Assembly (NCBI RefSeq): GCF_019634845.1
Contig: NZ_JAHCAQ010000009.1
Location: 89,106 to 153,105 of the forward strand
Reading direction: 5' to 3'
DNA: 64,000 nt
Source: Dokdonella sp.
GTDB taxonomy: Bacteria; Pseudomonadota; Gammaproteobacteria; Xanthomonadales; Rhodanobacteraceae
Under the pieces are notes generated by a model. That model saw only the letters and a program-made list of their open reading frames with translations. It was not told the DNA's origin and searched no databases. This document shows positions 16,415 through 24,744 of the stretch, in pieces; within the stretch, counting starts at the first letter, position 1, and the number at the start of each line of letters is the position of its first letter. A program made the position numbers and the translations under genes.

Positions 16415-17584
16415 TCAGGCCGAACCGCGACGGCTGGCCATGAACAGCGCAAACAGCGCGCAGCCCGCCGCGATCACGCCGGGCAGTCCCCACACCGGAC
16501 TGAGCTGCATGCCGATGCCGACACTGGCCGGACCGATCAGCGCGCCGACGCCCCAGGCCAGACCCATCATCGCGTAGATGCCGACCAGCTCGGCGCCGCC
16601 GAAGCGCTCGCCGACGAGCGCGAGCATGACCGTGTAGATACCGACGAAGACACCGCCCCACACGAACACGGTCGCGTAGGCGAGCCACGGGAACGCCAGC
16701 ACATAGGGCCAGCACAGCGCGCCGATCGCCGACGCGATCGCCAGCAGCATGACCAGCCGCGGCCGGCTCATGCGGTCGGCGAGCCAGCCGATCGGCAGTT
16801 GCAGTGCGATCGCGCCGATCATGAGCGTGGTGACCAGGCGCATCGCCGCCGCCTCGTTCCAGCCCTGGTTGCCCGCGTACAGGGCGACGAAGGACAGGCC
16901 CGCGGTCTCGACGGCGGCATTGAGGACGGTCACCATCAATGCCACCGGCGCCAGGCGCAGGTAGCGCCAGGGTCGGCCGTGATCGGCGCTCATCGGTGCC
17001 GGCGCGGCCGTCCATGGGCTCGCCACCGGCACGATCGCGAGCAGCGCGATGGCGGCGCCGATCACGTAGGCCAGACGATCAGTGCCGACCACCGACAGAA
17101 TCGCCGGGCCGCCCGCGTAGCCGAGCGAGAGGGCGGCCATGTAGATCGCCATCGTGCGCCCACGCGAGCGGGTGTCGGCCAGATCGTTGGTCCAGGTCTC
17201 CGACAATACGCCGAGCACTTCGCCGCCGACGCCGAGCAGCAGGCGCAGCGGAAACCACAGCCAGATCAGCGTCAGCCACGGAAACAGCGCCAGCGCACCG
17301 GCGCTCAGCAGCAGCGCGGCGATGATCAGCGCGCGTTGGCCGAAGCGCACGGCCAGCCGCGGCAGGAACGGCGCGATCAGCAGCACGCCCAGCGCATGCA
17401 TCGCCGCGTTGGCGCCGATCAACGCTTCGCCGGCACCGCGTTCGGCAAGGTTGTCGGCGATGAGCGGCGCGCTCAGTCCATAGGTCAGGCCGAAGATCGC
17501 TGCGGTGGCAATCACCGCAATCATCGACCCCCGGCGTTGCGCGGCGGTCAACGGACGCGCCGCCGTGGTGGAGGAGACGTTCAT
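16415..17584 (-). CDS. Major facilitator superfamily transporter
   Basis: A 389-residue protein with about 12 hydrophobic segments. The start region (IAVIATAAIFGLTYGLSAPLIADNL) and cytoplasmic loop motif RFGQRALIIAALLL, followed by DTRSRGRTMAIYMAA, fit MFS carriers of the YcaD/sugar-phosphate-like group. Substrate is unknown. ATG at 17584 was chosen because upstream codons in the same frame are unlike a membrane N-terminus. It lies between a Tlc-like carrier and an HdeD-like protein on the same strand with short gaps, so these three may be co-transcribed. Confidence 0.85.
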   Translation of the reverse strand: MNVSSTTAARPLTAAQRRGSMIAVIATAAIFGLTYGLSAPLIADNLAERGAGEALIGANAAMHALGVLLIAPFLPRLAVRFGQRALIIAALLLSAGALALFPWLTLIWLWFPLRLLLGVGGEVLGVLSETWTNDLADTRSRGRTMAIYMAALSLGYAGGPAILSVVGTDRLAYVIGAAIALLAIVPVASPWTAAPAPMSADHGRPWRYLRLAPVALMVTVLNAAVETAGLSFVALYAGNQGWNEAAAMRLVTTLMIGAIALQLPIGWLADRMSRPRLVMLLAIASAIGALCWPYVLAFPWLAYATVFVWGGVFVGIYTVMLALVGERFGGAELVGIYAMMGLAWGVGALIGPASVGIGMQLSPVWGLPGVIAAGCALFALFMASRRGSA

Positions 17585-17598
17585 GCAAATCCTGTCGC

Positions 17599-18957
17599 TC
17601 AGGTGCGTTGCAGCGGCGCGCGCTGCGCAGCGGCGTGGTCGGAGGTCGGCGCGCGCAGGCGCCGATAGCGGCGCAAGGCCGCCGCGGCCAGTGCGTACCA
17701 CGCCACCGGCGGCGGCCGCACGATGCCGTGCAGGCTGCGTGCGTAGTCGAGCACGAGGCCCGGTGTCCACGCCATCGAGGCGGCCCGGCGGTGGAGCTCG
17801 GCGGCAACCCAGGTTTCCGGGCTGAGCAGCACGCGGGCGAAGGCCAGCCAGCCGCGGTCACGCTGGCCGAGCGCGCCTTCGAGCGCGGTTTCCAGCGCAT
17901 GCACGACCGTGCTGGAGCAGTTGCGGTTGGTCAGGTTGTAGGTGGTGTCGGCGCTGTAGGTGGCCCAAAAGGCGCGCAGCCGTTCGAGGTTGTATTCGGA
18001 AAAGCGCACCTGCTCGGTGGATTCGCACCAGCCATCGGCTTCCTCGCGGTAGCTGGGCTGGAACCTGCCCGGCACGTCGTTGTCGGCGGTGGCCCGCAAG
18101 GAGCGATTGAACTGGTCGGGCGAACGGTCGAGCTCGACGGCCGGATAGTGGCTGATGTAGAGATCGGGCGGTACTTCCAGTGCGGCGTGGCCGGTCGAGA
18201 TGACGCCCTTGCCGTCGACCGCGGCGATGTAGCGGTCGATGATCGGTCGACGCTCGGCGCCCTGGGTCGAGCCGACCGGCGTCCACACATGGACGATCAG
18301 ATCATGTTCCTGGGCATCGATCGCGCCGGGATTCCAGATCACCAGCTGCGTCTCGCGGGCGCCGCCACGGGCGGTGAACAGCGACACCGAGGCATGGGCG
18401 GGCAGGCGGCGCAGGCGCAGCGCGAGGCGCAGCAGACCCCACCCGGTGAACCCCAGGCCGATGCCGATGCAATACGGCAGCGTGCCCTTGTAGAAGGTCG
18501 GCCAGGGCTCGAACAGGAAGATGGCGATCAGCAGTTCGACCACGCCCAGCGCCATCGAGGTGCGCCACCCGGCAAAGCGCACCACCCAGGCCGACGACAG
18601 GCGCAGCGCGCCACTGACCGTGAACACGAGGCCGAACAACACCGCCAGCACGAAGTTGGCATGCTGGAACGGACCGATCACGAGCACGCCGATCGCGGCG
18701 AACAGAATGCCCTTGGCCAGGCGCAGACGGTTGCGTCGGCCGGGGTCGATGCCCGAGATCGCCCCGATCAGCGCGACGATGCCTTCGAACAACAGCAACA
18801 GGCCGAAGAACTGCAGCGGAAAGTAGAGCACGCCATCGAGTGCGTCGATGAAGATGGCGACGCCGGCAAGCAACCAGATACCGCCCAATGCGGCCAGCCA
18901 GAGCGAGCGTTCGCGGATGAAATCGATGCCGAACAGCAGCAGCGCCAATCGAATCAA
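17599..18957 (-). CDS. HdeD/DUF308-like membrane domain fused to a possible permuted papain-fold hydrolase
   Basis: A 452-residue fusion. Residues 1 to about 185 hold six hydrophobic segments like HdeD/DUF308 proteins (IWLLAGVAIFIDALDG, GLLLLFEGIVALIGAISG, LFGLVFTVSGALRL). The C-terminal half is soluble. It contains ISTGHAALEV with His257, then YNLTNRNCSSTVVHALE with Cys347. That His-before-Cys order with an NCS motif resembles circularly permuted NlpC/P60 or papain-like enzymes; this is my inference. The TTG start at 18957 has AGGGGA six bases upstream and places the first membrane segment at the N-terminus. An ATG at 19011 is an alternative. Confidence 0.7.
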   Translation of the reverse strand: MIRLALLLFGIDFIRERSLWLAALGGIWLLAGVAIFIDALDGVLYFPLQFFGLLLLFEGIVALIGAISGIDPGRRNRLRLAKGILFAAIGVLVIGPFQHANFVLAVLFGLVFTVSGALRLSSAWVVRFAGWRTSMALGVVELLIAIFLFEPWPTFYKGTLPYCIGIGLGFTGWGLLRLALRLRRLPAHASVSLFTARGGARETQLVIWNPGAIDAQEHDLIVHVWTPVGSTQGAERRPIIDRYIAAVDGKGVISTGHAALEVPPDLYISHYPAVELDRSPDQFNRSLRATADNDVPGRFQPSYREEADGWCESTEQVRFSEYNLERLRAFWATYSADTTYNLTNRNCSSTVVHALETALEGALGQRDRGWLAFARVLLSPETWVAAELHRRAASMAWTPGLVLDYARSLHGIVRPPPVAWYALAAAALRRYRRLRAPTSDHAAAQRAPLQRT

Positions 18958-19118
18958 ATCACGTCCCCTGCCGCGTTCAGATGGCCGCAGTGTAGTGCAG
19001 GGAGCGGCCATCGCCGCAGGCCGGCAACAACGACCGCAGCGTGCTGGCTGCGGCCGCTGGGGTAATTGCTCTAGGCTTGCGGCCTATCCTCGCTCGTGCC
19101 TCCACCTGCGGATTGCCC

Positions 19119-20699
19119 ATGAACTACGACTACATCATCGTCGGTGCCGGCTCCGCCGGCTGTGTGCTGGCCAATCGCCTGTCCGCCAACCCGGCCCACC
19201 GCGTGCTGCTGCTCGAAGCCGGCGGGCGCGATTGGCACCCGTTCATCCACATGCCTGCAGGTCTGGCCAAGCTGGTCGGCAAGAAGGGCGTCAACTGGGA
19301 CTATGACACCGAGGCCGAGCCCAATCTCGAAGGTCGCCAGCTGTGGTGGCCGCGCGGCAAGGTGCTCGGCGGCTCGAGTTCGATCAACGCGATGTGCTAC
19401 ACGCGCGGAGTGGCGGCGGACTACGACGAATGGGCCGCTGCCGGCGGCGACGAGCGCTGGGCCTGGCGCAACGTGCTGCCGGTGTTCCGTCGCAGCGAGG
19501 GCAATGTGCTCGGCGGCAACGAATTCCACGGCGCCGACGGTGAGCTCACGGTATCGCCGCTGCGCCATCACAACGTGCTCTCGCAGGTGTTCATCGACGC
19601 CGCCGTCGCGGCCGGCCATGCCCGCAACGACGACTTCAACGGCGCCAGCCAGGCTGGTTTTGGCTACTACGCGGTCACCCAGCGCAACGGAGCGCGCTGC
19701 TCGACTGCGGTGGCCTTCCTGCGCCCGGCGCTTGCCCGCGCCAACCTGCACCTGCACACGCGGGCGCTCGCGCAGCGCGTGCTGCTCGACGGCGAACGCG
19801 CGGTCGGCGTCGAGTACCTGCACGCGGGACGCAGAGTGCGCGCCGAAGCCGGCTGCGTGATCCTCGCCGGCGGGTCGATCAATTCGCCGCAACTGCTCAT
19901 GCTGTCGGGTATCGGCCCGGCCGCGCATCTGCGCGAGCACGGCATCGCGGTCGCGCTCGATCGCGCCGAGGTGGGCGCCAACCTGCAGGACCATCTCGAC
20001 ATCTGCACACTGGTCGGCTCGACGCAGGCCGTCACCTATGACCGCACCAATGACCTGGCGGTCGCGCTGCGCTTCCTGTTGCGGCGCGACGGCATCGGTA
20101 CGTCCAACATCGCCGAAGCCGGTGGCTTCATGCGCTCGCGATTCGCGCCCGACGCGCGCTGCGACCTGCAATTCCACTTCGTGCCGGCGCTGCTCGACAA
20201 CCACGGCCGCCATCGCCTGCCGGGTCGTGGCTACACCGTGCACGCGTGCAACCTGCGCCCGCGCAGCCGCGGCACGATCCGCCTGCGCTCGGCCGACCCG
20301 GCGGCACCGGCGGCGATCCGCGCCAATTATCTCGGCGATGCCGAAGACTTCGATCTGAAGATGATGATCGAGGGCGCCCGCCTGTCACGCGAGATCCTCG
20401 CCCAGGCGCCGTTCGCGGCATACCGTGGCGCACCGATCTTCCCTGCCGCAGGCGTGGACAGTGACGCCGAGTTCGCCCAGTTCATCCGCCACAAGGCCGA
20501 GACGATCTACCACCCGGTCGGTTCCTGCCGCATGGGCGCCGATGCGGCGGCCGTGGTCGACAGCGAGCTGCGCGTGCGCGGCATCGACGGCCTGCGCGTG
20601 GTCGATGCGTCGATCATGCCGACGCTGATCGGTGGCAACACCAACGCGCCGACGATCATGATCGCCGAGCGCGCGGCGCAGCTGTTGCTCGCCGGCTGA
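19119..20699 (+). CDS. GMC-family FAD oxidoreductase (choline/alcohol dehydrogenase-like)
   Basis: 526 residues. The FAD-binding motif is VGAGSAGCVLANRL (residues 8-21), followed by LLLEAGG. The first GMC signature, PRGKVLGGSSSINAMCYTRG, starts near residue 76. The second, GGSINSPQLLMLSGIGP, is near 250. The catalytic His-Asn pair is expected in YHPVGSCRMG and GGNTNAPTIMIAERAA. The relatives are choline dehydrogenase BetA and AlkJ-type alcohol dehydrogenases; without BetB, BetI or alkane genes nearby I cannot choose. Electrons probably go to quinone or ETF. It is convergent with etfA across a 30-base gap. Confidence 0.88.
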   Translation: MNYDYIIVGAGSAGCVLANRLSANPAHRVLLLEAGGRDWHPFIHMPAGLAKLVGKKGVNWDYDTEAEPNLEGRQLWWPRGKVLGGSSSINAMCYTRGVAADYDEWAAAGGDERWAWRNVLPVFRRSEGNVLGGNEFHGADGELTVSPLRHHNVLSQVFIDAAVAAGHARNDDFNGASQAGFGYYAVTQRNGARCSTAVAFLRPALARANLHLHTRALAQRVLLDGERAVGVEYLHAGRRVRAEAGCVILAGGSINSPQLLMLSGIGPAAHLREHGIAVALDRAEVGANLQDHLDICTLVGSTQAVTYDRTNDLAVALRFLLRRDGIGTSNIAEAGGFMRSRFAPDARCDLQFHFVPALLDNHGRHRLPGRGYTVHACNLRPRSRGTIRLRSADPAAPAAIRANYLGDAEDFDLKMMIEGARLSREILAQAPFAAYRGAPIFPAAGVDSDAEFAQFIRHKAETIYHPVGSCRMGADAAAVVDSELRVRGIDGLRVVDASIMPTLIGGNTNAPTIMIAERAAQLLLAG

Positions 20700-20701
20700 G
20701 C

Positions 20702-20719
20702 CGCGCCGCGAGCGGCGCG
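20702..20719. terminator. Palindromic hairpin between convergent genes
   Basis: CGCGCCGC-GA-GCGGCGCG fills most of the 30-base gap between the GMC gene and etfA. It is a likely shared terminator, without U-tracts. Confidence 0.45.
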
Positions 20720-20729
20720 CTCCGGTCGC

Positions 20730-21674
20730 TCAGACGGCCGCGGTCAGTTCCGGCACGAGCTGGAACAGGTCGCCGACCAGACCATAGTCGGCGACTTCGA
20801 AGATCGGTGCCTCGGCGTCCTTGTTGATCGCGACGATGGTGCCGGCGTCCTTGATGCCGGTGAGATGCTGGATCGCGCCGGAAATGCCGATCGCGATGTA
20901 CAGCTCGGGGGCGATGATCTTGCCGGTCTGGCCGACCTGCAGGTCGCTCGGCACGTAGCCGGCGTCGACGGCCGCGCGCGAGGCGCCGACCGCGGCGCCG
21001 AGCCGATCGGCGAGCGCGTAGATGATCTTGAAGGCGTCGGACGAACCGAGCGCGCGGCCACCCGAAACCACCTTCGAAGCGCTCTGCAGATCGGGGCGAT
21101 CGCTCTTGCCGCTGCTCAGTTCGACGAAGCGCGTGTGGGTGGGCAGTGCGACATCCAGCGCCAGTGCCTCGACCGGCGCATGGCCGGCGCTGCCGGCCGC
21201 GGCGTAGGACGCGGTGCGCACCGTACCGACGACGATCTGGTTCGCGGGCGCCTCGACCGTGATGATCGCGTTGCCGGCGTAGATCGGGCGCTTGAACGTG
21301 TGCGCGCCTTCGACCGCGGAAATGTCCGACACCTGCGCGACGCCGAGCAGGGCGGCCACGCGCGGCAGCACGTCCTTGCCGAACGTCGTCGATGGCGCGA
21401 GCAGATGCGTGTAGCCGCCGTTGTTCGCGGCGGCGGCCAGCTGCGGCGCGTAGACCGCGGCCAGTGCATGCGCGTTTTCGGCGCGGGCGATGGTCAGCAC
21501 CTTCGACACGCCGTCGAGCCGGGCCGCTTGCGCGGCGACGCCGGCCGGATCGGCGGCCAGCACGAGCACGTCGATCGCGTCGGCGCCGACCTGCTGCGCG
21601 CAGGTCACGCAGCGCGCGGTGCTTGCATTGAGGGTGCCGTCGAGATGTTCGGCGACGATGAGTACCTTGGCCAT
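20730..21674 (-). CDS. etfA: Electron transfer flavoprotein, alpha subunit
   Basis: 314 residues, FAD-binding subunit of the ETF dimer that accepts electrons from acyl-CoA dehydrogenases and passes them to ETF-quinone oxidoreductase. The C-terminal FAD domain is complete: [39 protein letters not shown] (shown here with key residues Gln-Thr-Gly and Ser-Gly), [14 protein letters not shown] and YGLVGDLFQ. The N-terminus [10 protein letters not shown] is typical. In the operon etfB comes first, then a lipoprotein gene, then etfA, which is not the usual adjacent arrangement. FadE in this window is a probable electron donor. Confidence 0.95.
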   Translation of the reverse strand: MAKVLIVAEHLDGTLNASTARCVTCAQQVGADAIDVLVLAADPAGVAAQAARLDGVSKVLTIARAENAHALAAVYAPQLAAAANNGGYTHLLAPSTTFGKDVLPRVAALLGVAQVSDISAVEGAHTFKRPIYAGNAIITVEAPANQIVVGTVRTASYAAAGSAGHAPVEALALDVALPTHTRFVELSSGKSDRPDLQSASKVVSGGRALGSSDAFKIIYALADRLGAAVGASRAAVDAGYVPSDLQVGQTGKIIAPELYIAIGISGAIQHLTGIKDAGTIVAINKDAEAPIFEVADYGLVGDLFQLVPELTAAV

Positions 21675-21688
21675 GCTCGTGGTTCCTT

Positions 21689-22057
21689 TCAAAGACCGTT
21701 TTGCAGCACTTCGTTGCGATCGAGCCAGTCGAGGACGCAGGCGTCCTGCGCCCAGCGGACGCCGCCGAACCCCACGCAATCGGCCGCGGATTCGACCGCC
21801 AGCGTGCAACCGATGCCTTCGCGCCACGTCCCGGCGCTGGCGCCTTCGCACATCTCGCGCGTGAGCTCGCAGCGGTCGTGGCCGAGACTCCACTTGCCAT
21901 GCGCGCGCGCGCATGCGACCTGCGCGGGATCGCTGGCGGTACGCCCGGCGGCAGGCGGTTCGCCGTGCGCGATCGCTTCCTCTTGACGCTGCTTGTCGGC
22001 CGCCGCGTCGCATGCGCTCAGCGCCGCGAGCAGCGTCAGCACGGAAGCCGGTCGCAT
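21689..22057 (-). CDS. Small lipoprotein with three Cys-G-W-Cys repeats, between etfB and etfA
   Basis: 122 residues, not recognised. The signal peptide ends in a lipobox LSAC (Cys16), so the protein should be anchored in the envelope. The mature part has six Cys in three similar loops: C49-x4-G-x-W-x6-C63, C70-x5-G-x-W-x5-C84 and C94-x4-G-x2-W-x4-C107. Each loop probably closes with a disulfide. It starts 15 bases after etfB and ends 15 bases before etfA on the same strand, so it must be co-transcribed with them. No link to flavin electron transfer is evident. GTG upstream (VTVLRH) is an alternative start. Confidence 0.75.
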   Translation of the reverse strand: MRPASVLTLLAALSACDAAADKQRQEEAIAHGEPPAAGRTASDPAQVACARAHGKWSLGHDRCELTREMCEGASAGTWREGIGCTLAVESAADCVGFGGVRWAQDACVLDWLDRNEVLQNGL

Positions 22058-22071
22058 GTGCCGCAGCACGG

Positions 22072-22818
22072 TCACAGCAGACCCTTCGATTTCAGCGCGG
22101 CCACGAGTTCGGCCACGTCCTTCACCATCACGCCCTTGCTGCGCTTGGACGGCGGCGCGTAGTGCGTCGTCTTGAGATGGTCGCCCGACTCGACCGCGAG
22201 GTCGGCGAAGGCGATCGTCTCCAGCGGCTTGGACTTGGCCTTCATGATGTCGGGCAGCTTGATGAAGCGCGGCTCGTTGAGGCGCAGGTCGGCCGTGACG
22301 ACGGCCGGCAGGTCGACCTCGATCGTCTCCAGCCCCGCATCGACCTCGCGCGTGACGCGCGCCGTGCTGCCGTTCACCTCGACCTTCGAGGCGAACGTCG
22401 CCTGTGGGCGATCCCACAGCGCGGCGAGCATCTGGCCGGTCTGGTTGCAGTCATCGTCGATGGCCTGCTTGCCCAGCAGCACGAGGCCCGGCTGTTCGCG
22501 GTCGATGAGCTGGCGCAGCACGCGCGCGGCGGTCAGCGGCTGGACCGGCTCGCCGGTCACCACGTGGATCGCGCGGTTGGCGCCCATCGCCAGGCCGTTG
22601 CGCAGGTGGGCCTGCGCATCGGCGGGACCGATGGTGGCGATCACGACCTCGCTCGCCACACCCTTGTCGCGCAGGCGCAGTGCCTCTTCCAGCGCAATGT
22701 CGTCGAACGGGTTGGCCGACAGCTTGACGCCATCGGTGACCACGCCGGAGCCGTCCGGCTTGACCTGGATGCGTACGTTGAAATCGACGACGCGCTTGTA
22801 GCCGACCAGAATCTTCAT
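22072..22818 (-). CDS. etfB: Electron transfer flavoprotein, beta subunit
   Basis: 248 residues, the AMP-binding subunit of ETF. MKILVGYKRVVDFNVRIQVK is the standard start. VKLSANPFDDIALEEALRLRDKG, LLGKQAIDDDCNQTGQMLA and the C-terminal recognition region LRLNEPRFIKLPDIMKAKSK with its conserved Leu are present. The C-terminal part is near-canonical through GVMVKDVAELVAALKSKG. It heads the etfB-lipoprotein-etfA operon, behind a promoter with a TAAAAT box. It is cytoplasmic. Confidence 0.95.
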   Translation of the reverse strand: MKILVGYKRVVDFNVRIQVKPDGSGVVTDGVKLSANPFDDIALEEALRLRDKGVASEVVIATIGPADAQAHLRNGLAMGANRAIHVVTGEPVQPLTAARVLRQLIDREQPGLVLLGKQAIDDDCNQTGQMLAALWDRPQATFASKVEVNGSTARVTREVDAGLETIEVDLPAVVTADLRLNEPRFIKLPDIMKAKSKPLETIAFADLAVESGDHLKTTHYAPPSKRSKGVMVKDVAELVAALKSKGLL

Positions 22819-22875
22819 CGGGGCAGAAACCTCGTTCACGGTGTCGCGCGTGAGCCACGCGCGCAAAGAACGGTG

Positions 22876-22905
22876 ATTTTAGCGGAAACCGTCGCCTGCT
22901 GTCGC
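22876..22905 (-). promoter_or_regulatory. Promoter of the etfB operon
   Basis: On the minus strand, -35 GCGACA (22905-22900) and -10 TAAAAT (22881-22876) are 18 bases apart. The -10 matches 5 of 6 consensus bases. The leader would be about 50 bases. Confidence 0.5.
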
Positions 22906-22926
22906 AGCGCAGCAGCGGTTGCGCGG

Positions 22927-22961
22927 TTTTCCACAGATGGCGTGGACAGACCTGTGGACAA
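22927..22961. repeat. Inverted pair of DnaA-box-like sequences
   Basis: TTTTCCACA (22927-22935) and TGTGGACAA (22953-22961, reverse complement TTGTCCACA) each resemble the DnaA box TTATNCACA with one mismatch. They are inverted with a 17-base gap. The shared arm TT(T/G)TCCACAG could equally be an operator. Confidence 0.35.
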
Positions 22962-23197
22962 GTCGTGGGTAGCGCCTCGTGGGCCGCAGTGTGGCGCGGC
23001 TGCGCCCACGCTGGTCAGGCGCCGACCAGCGCGGCCGCAGCGGCCGGTGGCGCGGGTAACGCCCGGCCGCGTCGGCGCTGCCACGCGCAGCATGGCTGGC
23101 GGGGCGTGGGCTGACGTGGACGAGCGGCCAACCTCCCGCGTCAGGCATCGGCGACGCTGTGGCACGATGCGCGCTCGCGTCGGTGGTCGGTGACGGC

Positions 23198-24223
23198 ATG
23201 CTCGAATCGGTGGCGCTGGTGATGGTCGGCTTTTCGCTCGGTGCGGCAGCCCTGCTCGCACTGGTTGGCGCGACCGTGCATGCCCAGATGGAATTGGCGC
23301 CACTCGCCCGGGTGGCGGGTTTCGTGCTGCTGGGCGCGCTGGCCGCGCTGCAGGTCGAGCATGGACGTGCCTTGCTGCAGCCGGTGGCGGCGGGGCCGTC
23401 GTCCCTGTACGTGGCCGGCCTGTTCGTCGCCGCAGGATCGTTCCTGCTGTTCTTCCGCGGCGTTCTGCAGCCGCGCGACCATGCGCGAGCATGGCACGCG
23501 CTGGCGTTGCTGCCGGTCCTGTGCGCATGGCTGCTGCCGGGTGCAGTGGCGCTGCCGCTCGCGTTTGCCTGTGGCGCGGGGTATGCGGCCTGGCTTGCGC
23601 TGCTCGCGCATCGACTGCGCGAGCAGCGCCGGCGCTTCCGCCTCGAACGCGGCGTTTTCATCGCCCAAGCATTGATCGCGTTGCTGGTACTGGTCTGCGG
23701 CCTGGCTGCGCCCTGGATTGGCCTGCACTGGTTTCGCGTCGCCTACGCGATCCTCATCGGCGCCGGCCTGTTTGCGGCCTTGTACCTGCTGCTGCGCTTC
23801 CCCGATCTGCCTGCGCGCGCCGCCGAGGCGGTGGCAGGCGCGTACGCGGTTTCCACGCTCACGCGGGTCGACCGCGAGGCGGCGCTCGCACGCCTGCGCC
23901 GCGTGATGGAGCAGGACCGGGCCTGGCTCGATGAGAACCTCAGCCTGTCCAGCCTGGCGGCCCTGGTCGAGCTGACGCCGCATCAACTGTCGGAGCTCAT
24001 CAACACCCAGTTCCAGTTCGGTTTCGCCCGTTACGTGCGAGGTCATCGCGTGGAGGCCGCGCGGCGCATGCTGCTGGCCGAACCGACGGCGTCGGTGCTG
24101 GCGGTCGGGCTGGCGGTCGGCTTCACCTCGCAATCGACCTTCTATGCGGCGTTCCGCGAGATCACCGGCGAGGTGCCGGGCCGTTATCGTCGCCAGGCGG
24201 CGCAGCGCGGCGAGCGTTGCTGA
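23198..24223 (+). CDS. AraC-family regulator with membrane N-terminus
   Basis: 341 residues. The first ~215 residues form about six to seven hydrophobic segments (LVMVGFSLGAAALLALVGA, FVLLGALAALQV and onward), so the protein sits in the inner membrane. The C-terminal ~100 residues are an AraC-type DNA-binding domain: DENLSLSSLAALVELTPHQLSELIN, then the second helix-turn-helix AVGLAVGFTSQSTFYAAFREITGEVPGRYR. The signal is unknown. The ATG at 23198 gives a sensible membrane start; a GTG at 23159 would add 13 residues. It is followed by the DCC/desaturase pair on the same strand, a possible target. Confidence 0.85.
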   Translation: MLESVALVMVGFSLGAAALLALVGATVHAQMELAPLARVAGFVLLGALAALQVEHGRALLQPVAAGPSSLYVAGLFVAAGSFLLFFRGVLQPRDHARAWHALALLPVLCAWLLPGAVALPLAFACGAGYAAWLALLAHRLREQRRRFRLERGVFIAQALIALLVLVCGLAAPWIGLHWFRVAYAILIGAGLFAALYLLLRFPDLPARAAEAVAGAYAVSTLTRVDREAALARLRRVMEQDRAWLDENLSLSSLAALVELTPHQLSELINTQFQFGFARYVRGHRVEAARRMLLAEPTASVLAVGLAVGFTSQSTFYAAFREITGEVPGRYRRQAAQRGERC

Positions 24224-24366
24224 AGGTTCCGCAATGATCCAGTTGCAACTGGGCAAGTGATTGATCGGCCGGCGTGCACGCCGGAATCTGTTCCGCCTTG
24301 ACCAAACCGGAAGCGCGCGCCGCGCGCCACCTCCATGCTGCGGCAGCGGCAACCACGGAGGCGACG

Positions 24367-24744
24367 ATGGCGGCGATCACGGTGTACTACGACGGGCAGT
24401 GTCCGCTGTGCGGGCGCGAGGTGGCGCTGTACCGGCGCCTGGTCGCGCCCGATGCGGTGTGCTGGCGCAACCTGGCGGTCGGACCCGAGGTGCTGCGCGA
24501 GGAGGACTTCGATCTGACCGCCGCGCTGGCCTTGCTCCACGTGCGCGACGAAAACGGTGCGTTGCAGATCGGCCTGGACGCCCACCTGCTGCTGTGGCAG
24601 CGCTTGCCCGCGTGGCGCCACCTGGCTTGGGCGCTGCGTCGCAGCGATCGCGCGCGGCGGCTGTTCGAGCGCATCTATCGCCTGTTCACGGCGCATCGTC
24701 CGGGCCTGCGCCGGCGCCAGCGCCAGGACCACGCCGATGACTGA
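24367..24744 (+). CDS. DCC-family thiol-disulfide oxidoreductase-like protein (DUF393)
   Basis: 125 residues. The name-giving motif is TVYYDGQCPLCGREVALYRR at the N-terminus, with a CxxC pair preceded by Asp. Thereafter WRNLAVGPEVL and LHVRDENGALQIGLDAHLLLWQRLP are usual DUF393 blocks. Biochemical function of the family is not settled. Its stop overlaps the desaturase start by 8 bases, so the two are translationally coupled and probably act together. Confidence 0.85.
   Translation: MAAITVYYDGQCPLCGREVALYRRLVAPDAVCWRNLAVGPEVLREEDFDLTAALALLHVRDENGALQIGLDAHLLLWQRLPAWRHLAWALRRSDRARRLFERIYRLFTAHRPGLRRRQRQDHADD

Larger units (their letters stand above)
22819..23197. other. Intergenic region between etfB and the AraC gene (379 bases)
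   Basis: This divergent region holds the etfB promoter and an inverted pair of DnaA-box-like 9-mers (both listed separately). The stretch 22963-23197 is GC-rich with no gene, tRNA or clear promoter that I can support. An open frame across it has no family resemblance. Confidence 0.6.

Noticed and set aside
23159-23197. GTG start for the AraC gene, adding 13 residues
   Set aside because: The added residues do not improve the membrane N-terminus. ATG 23198 gives a cleaner start, though weakly supported.
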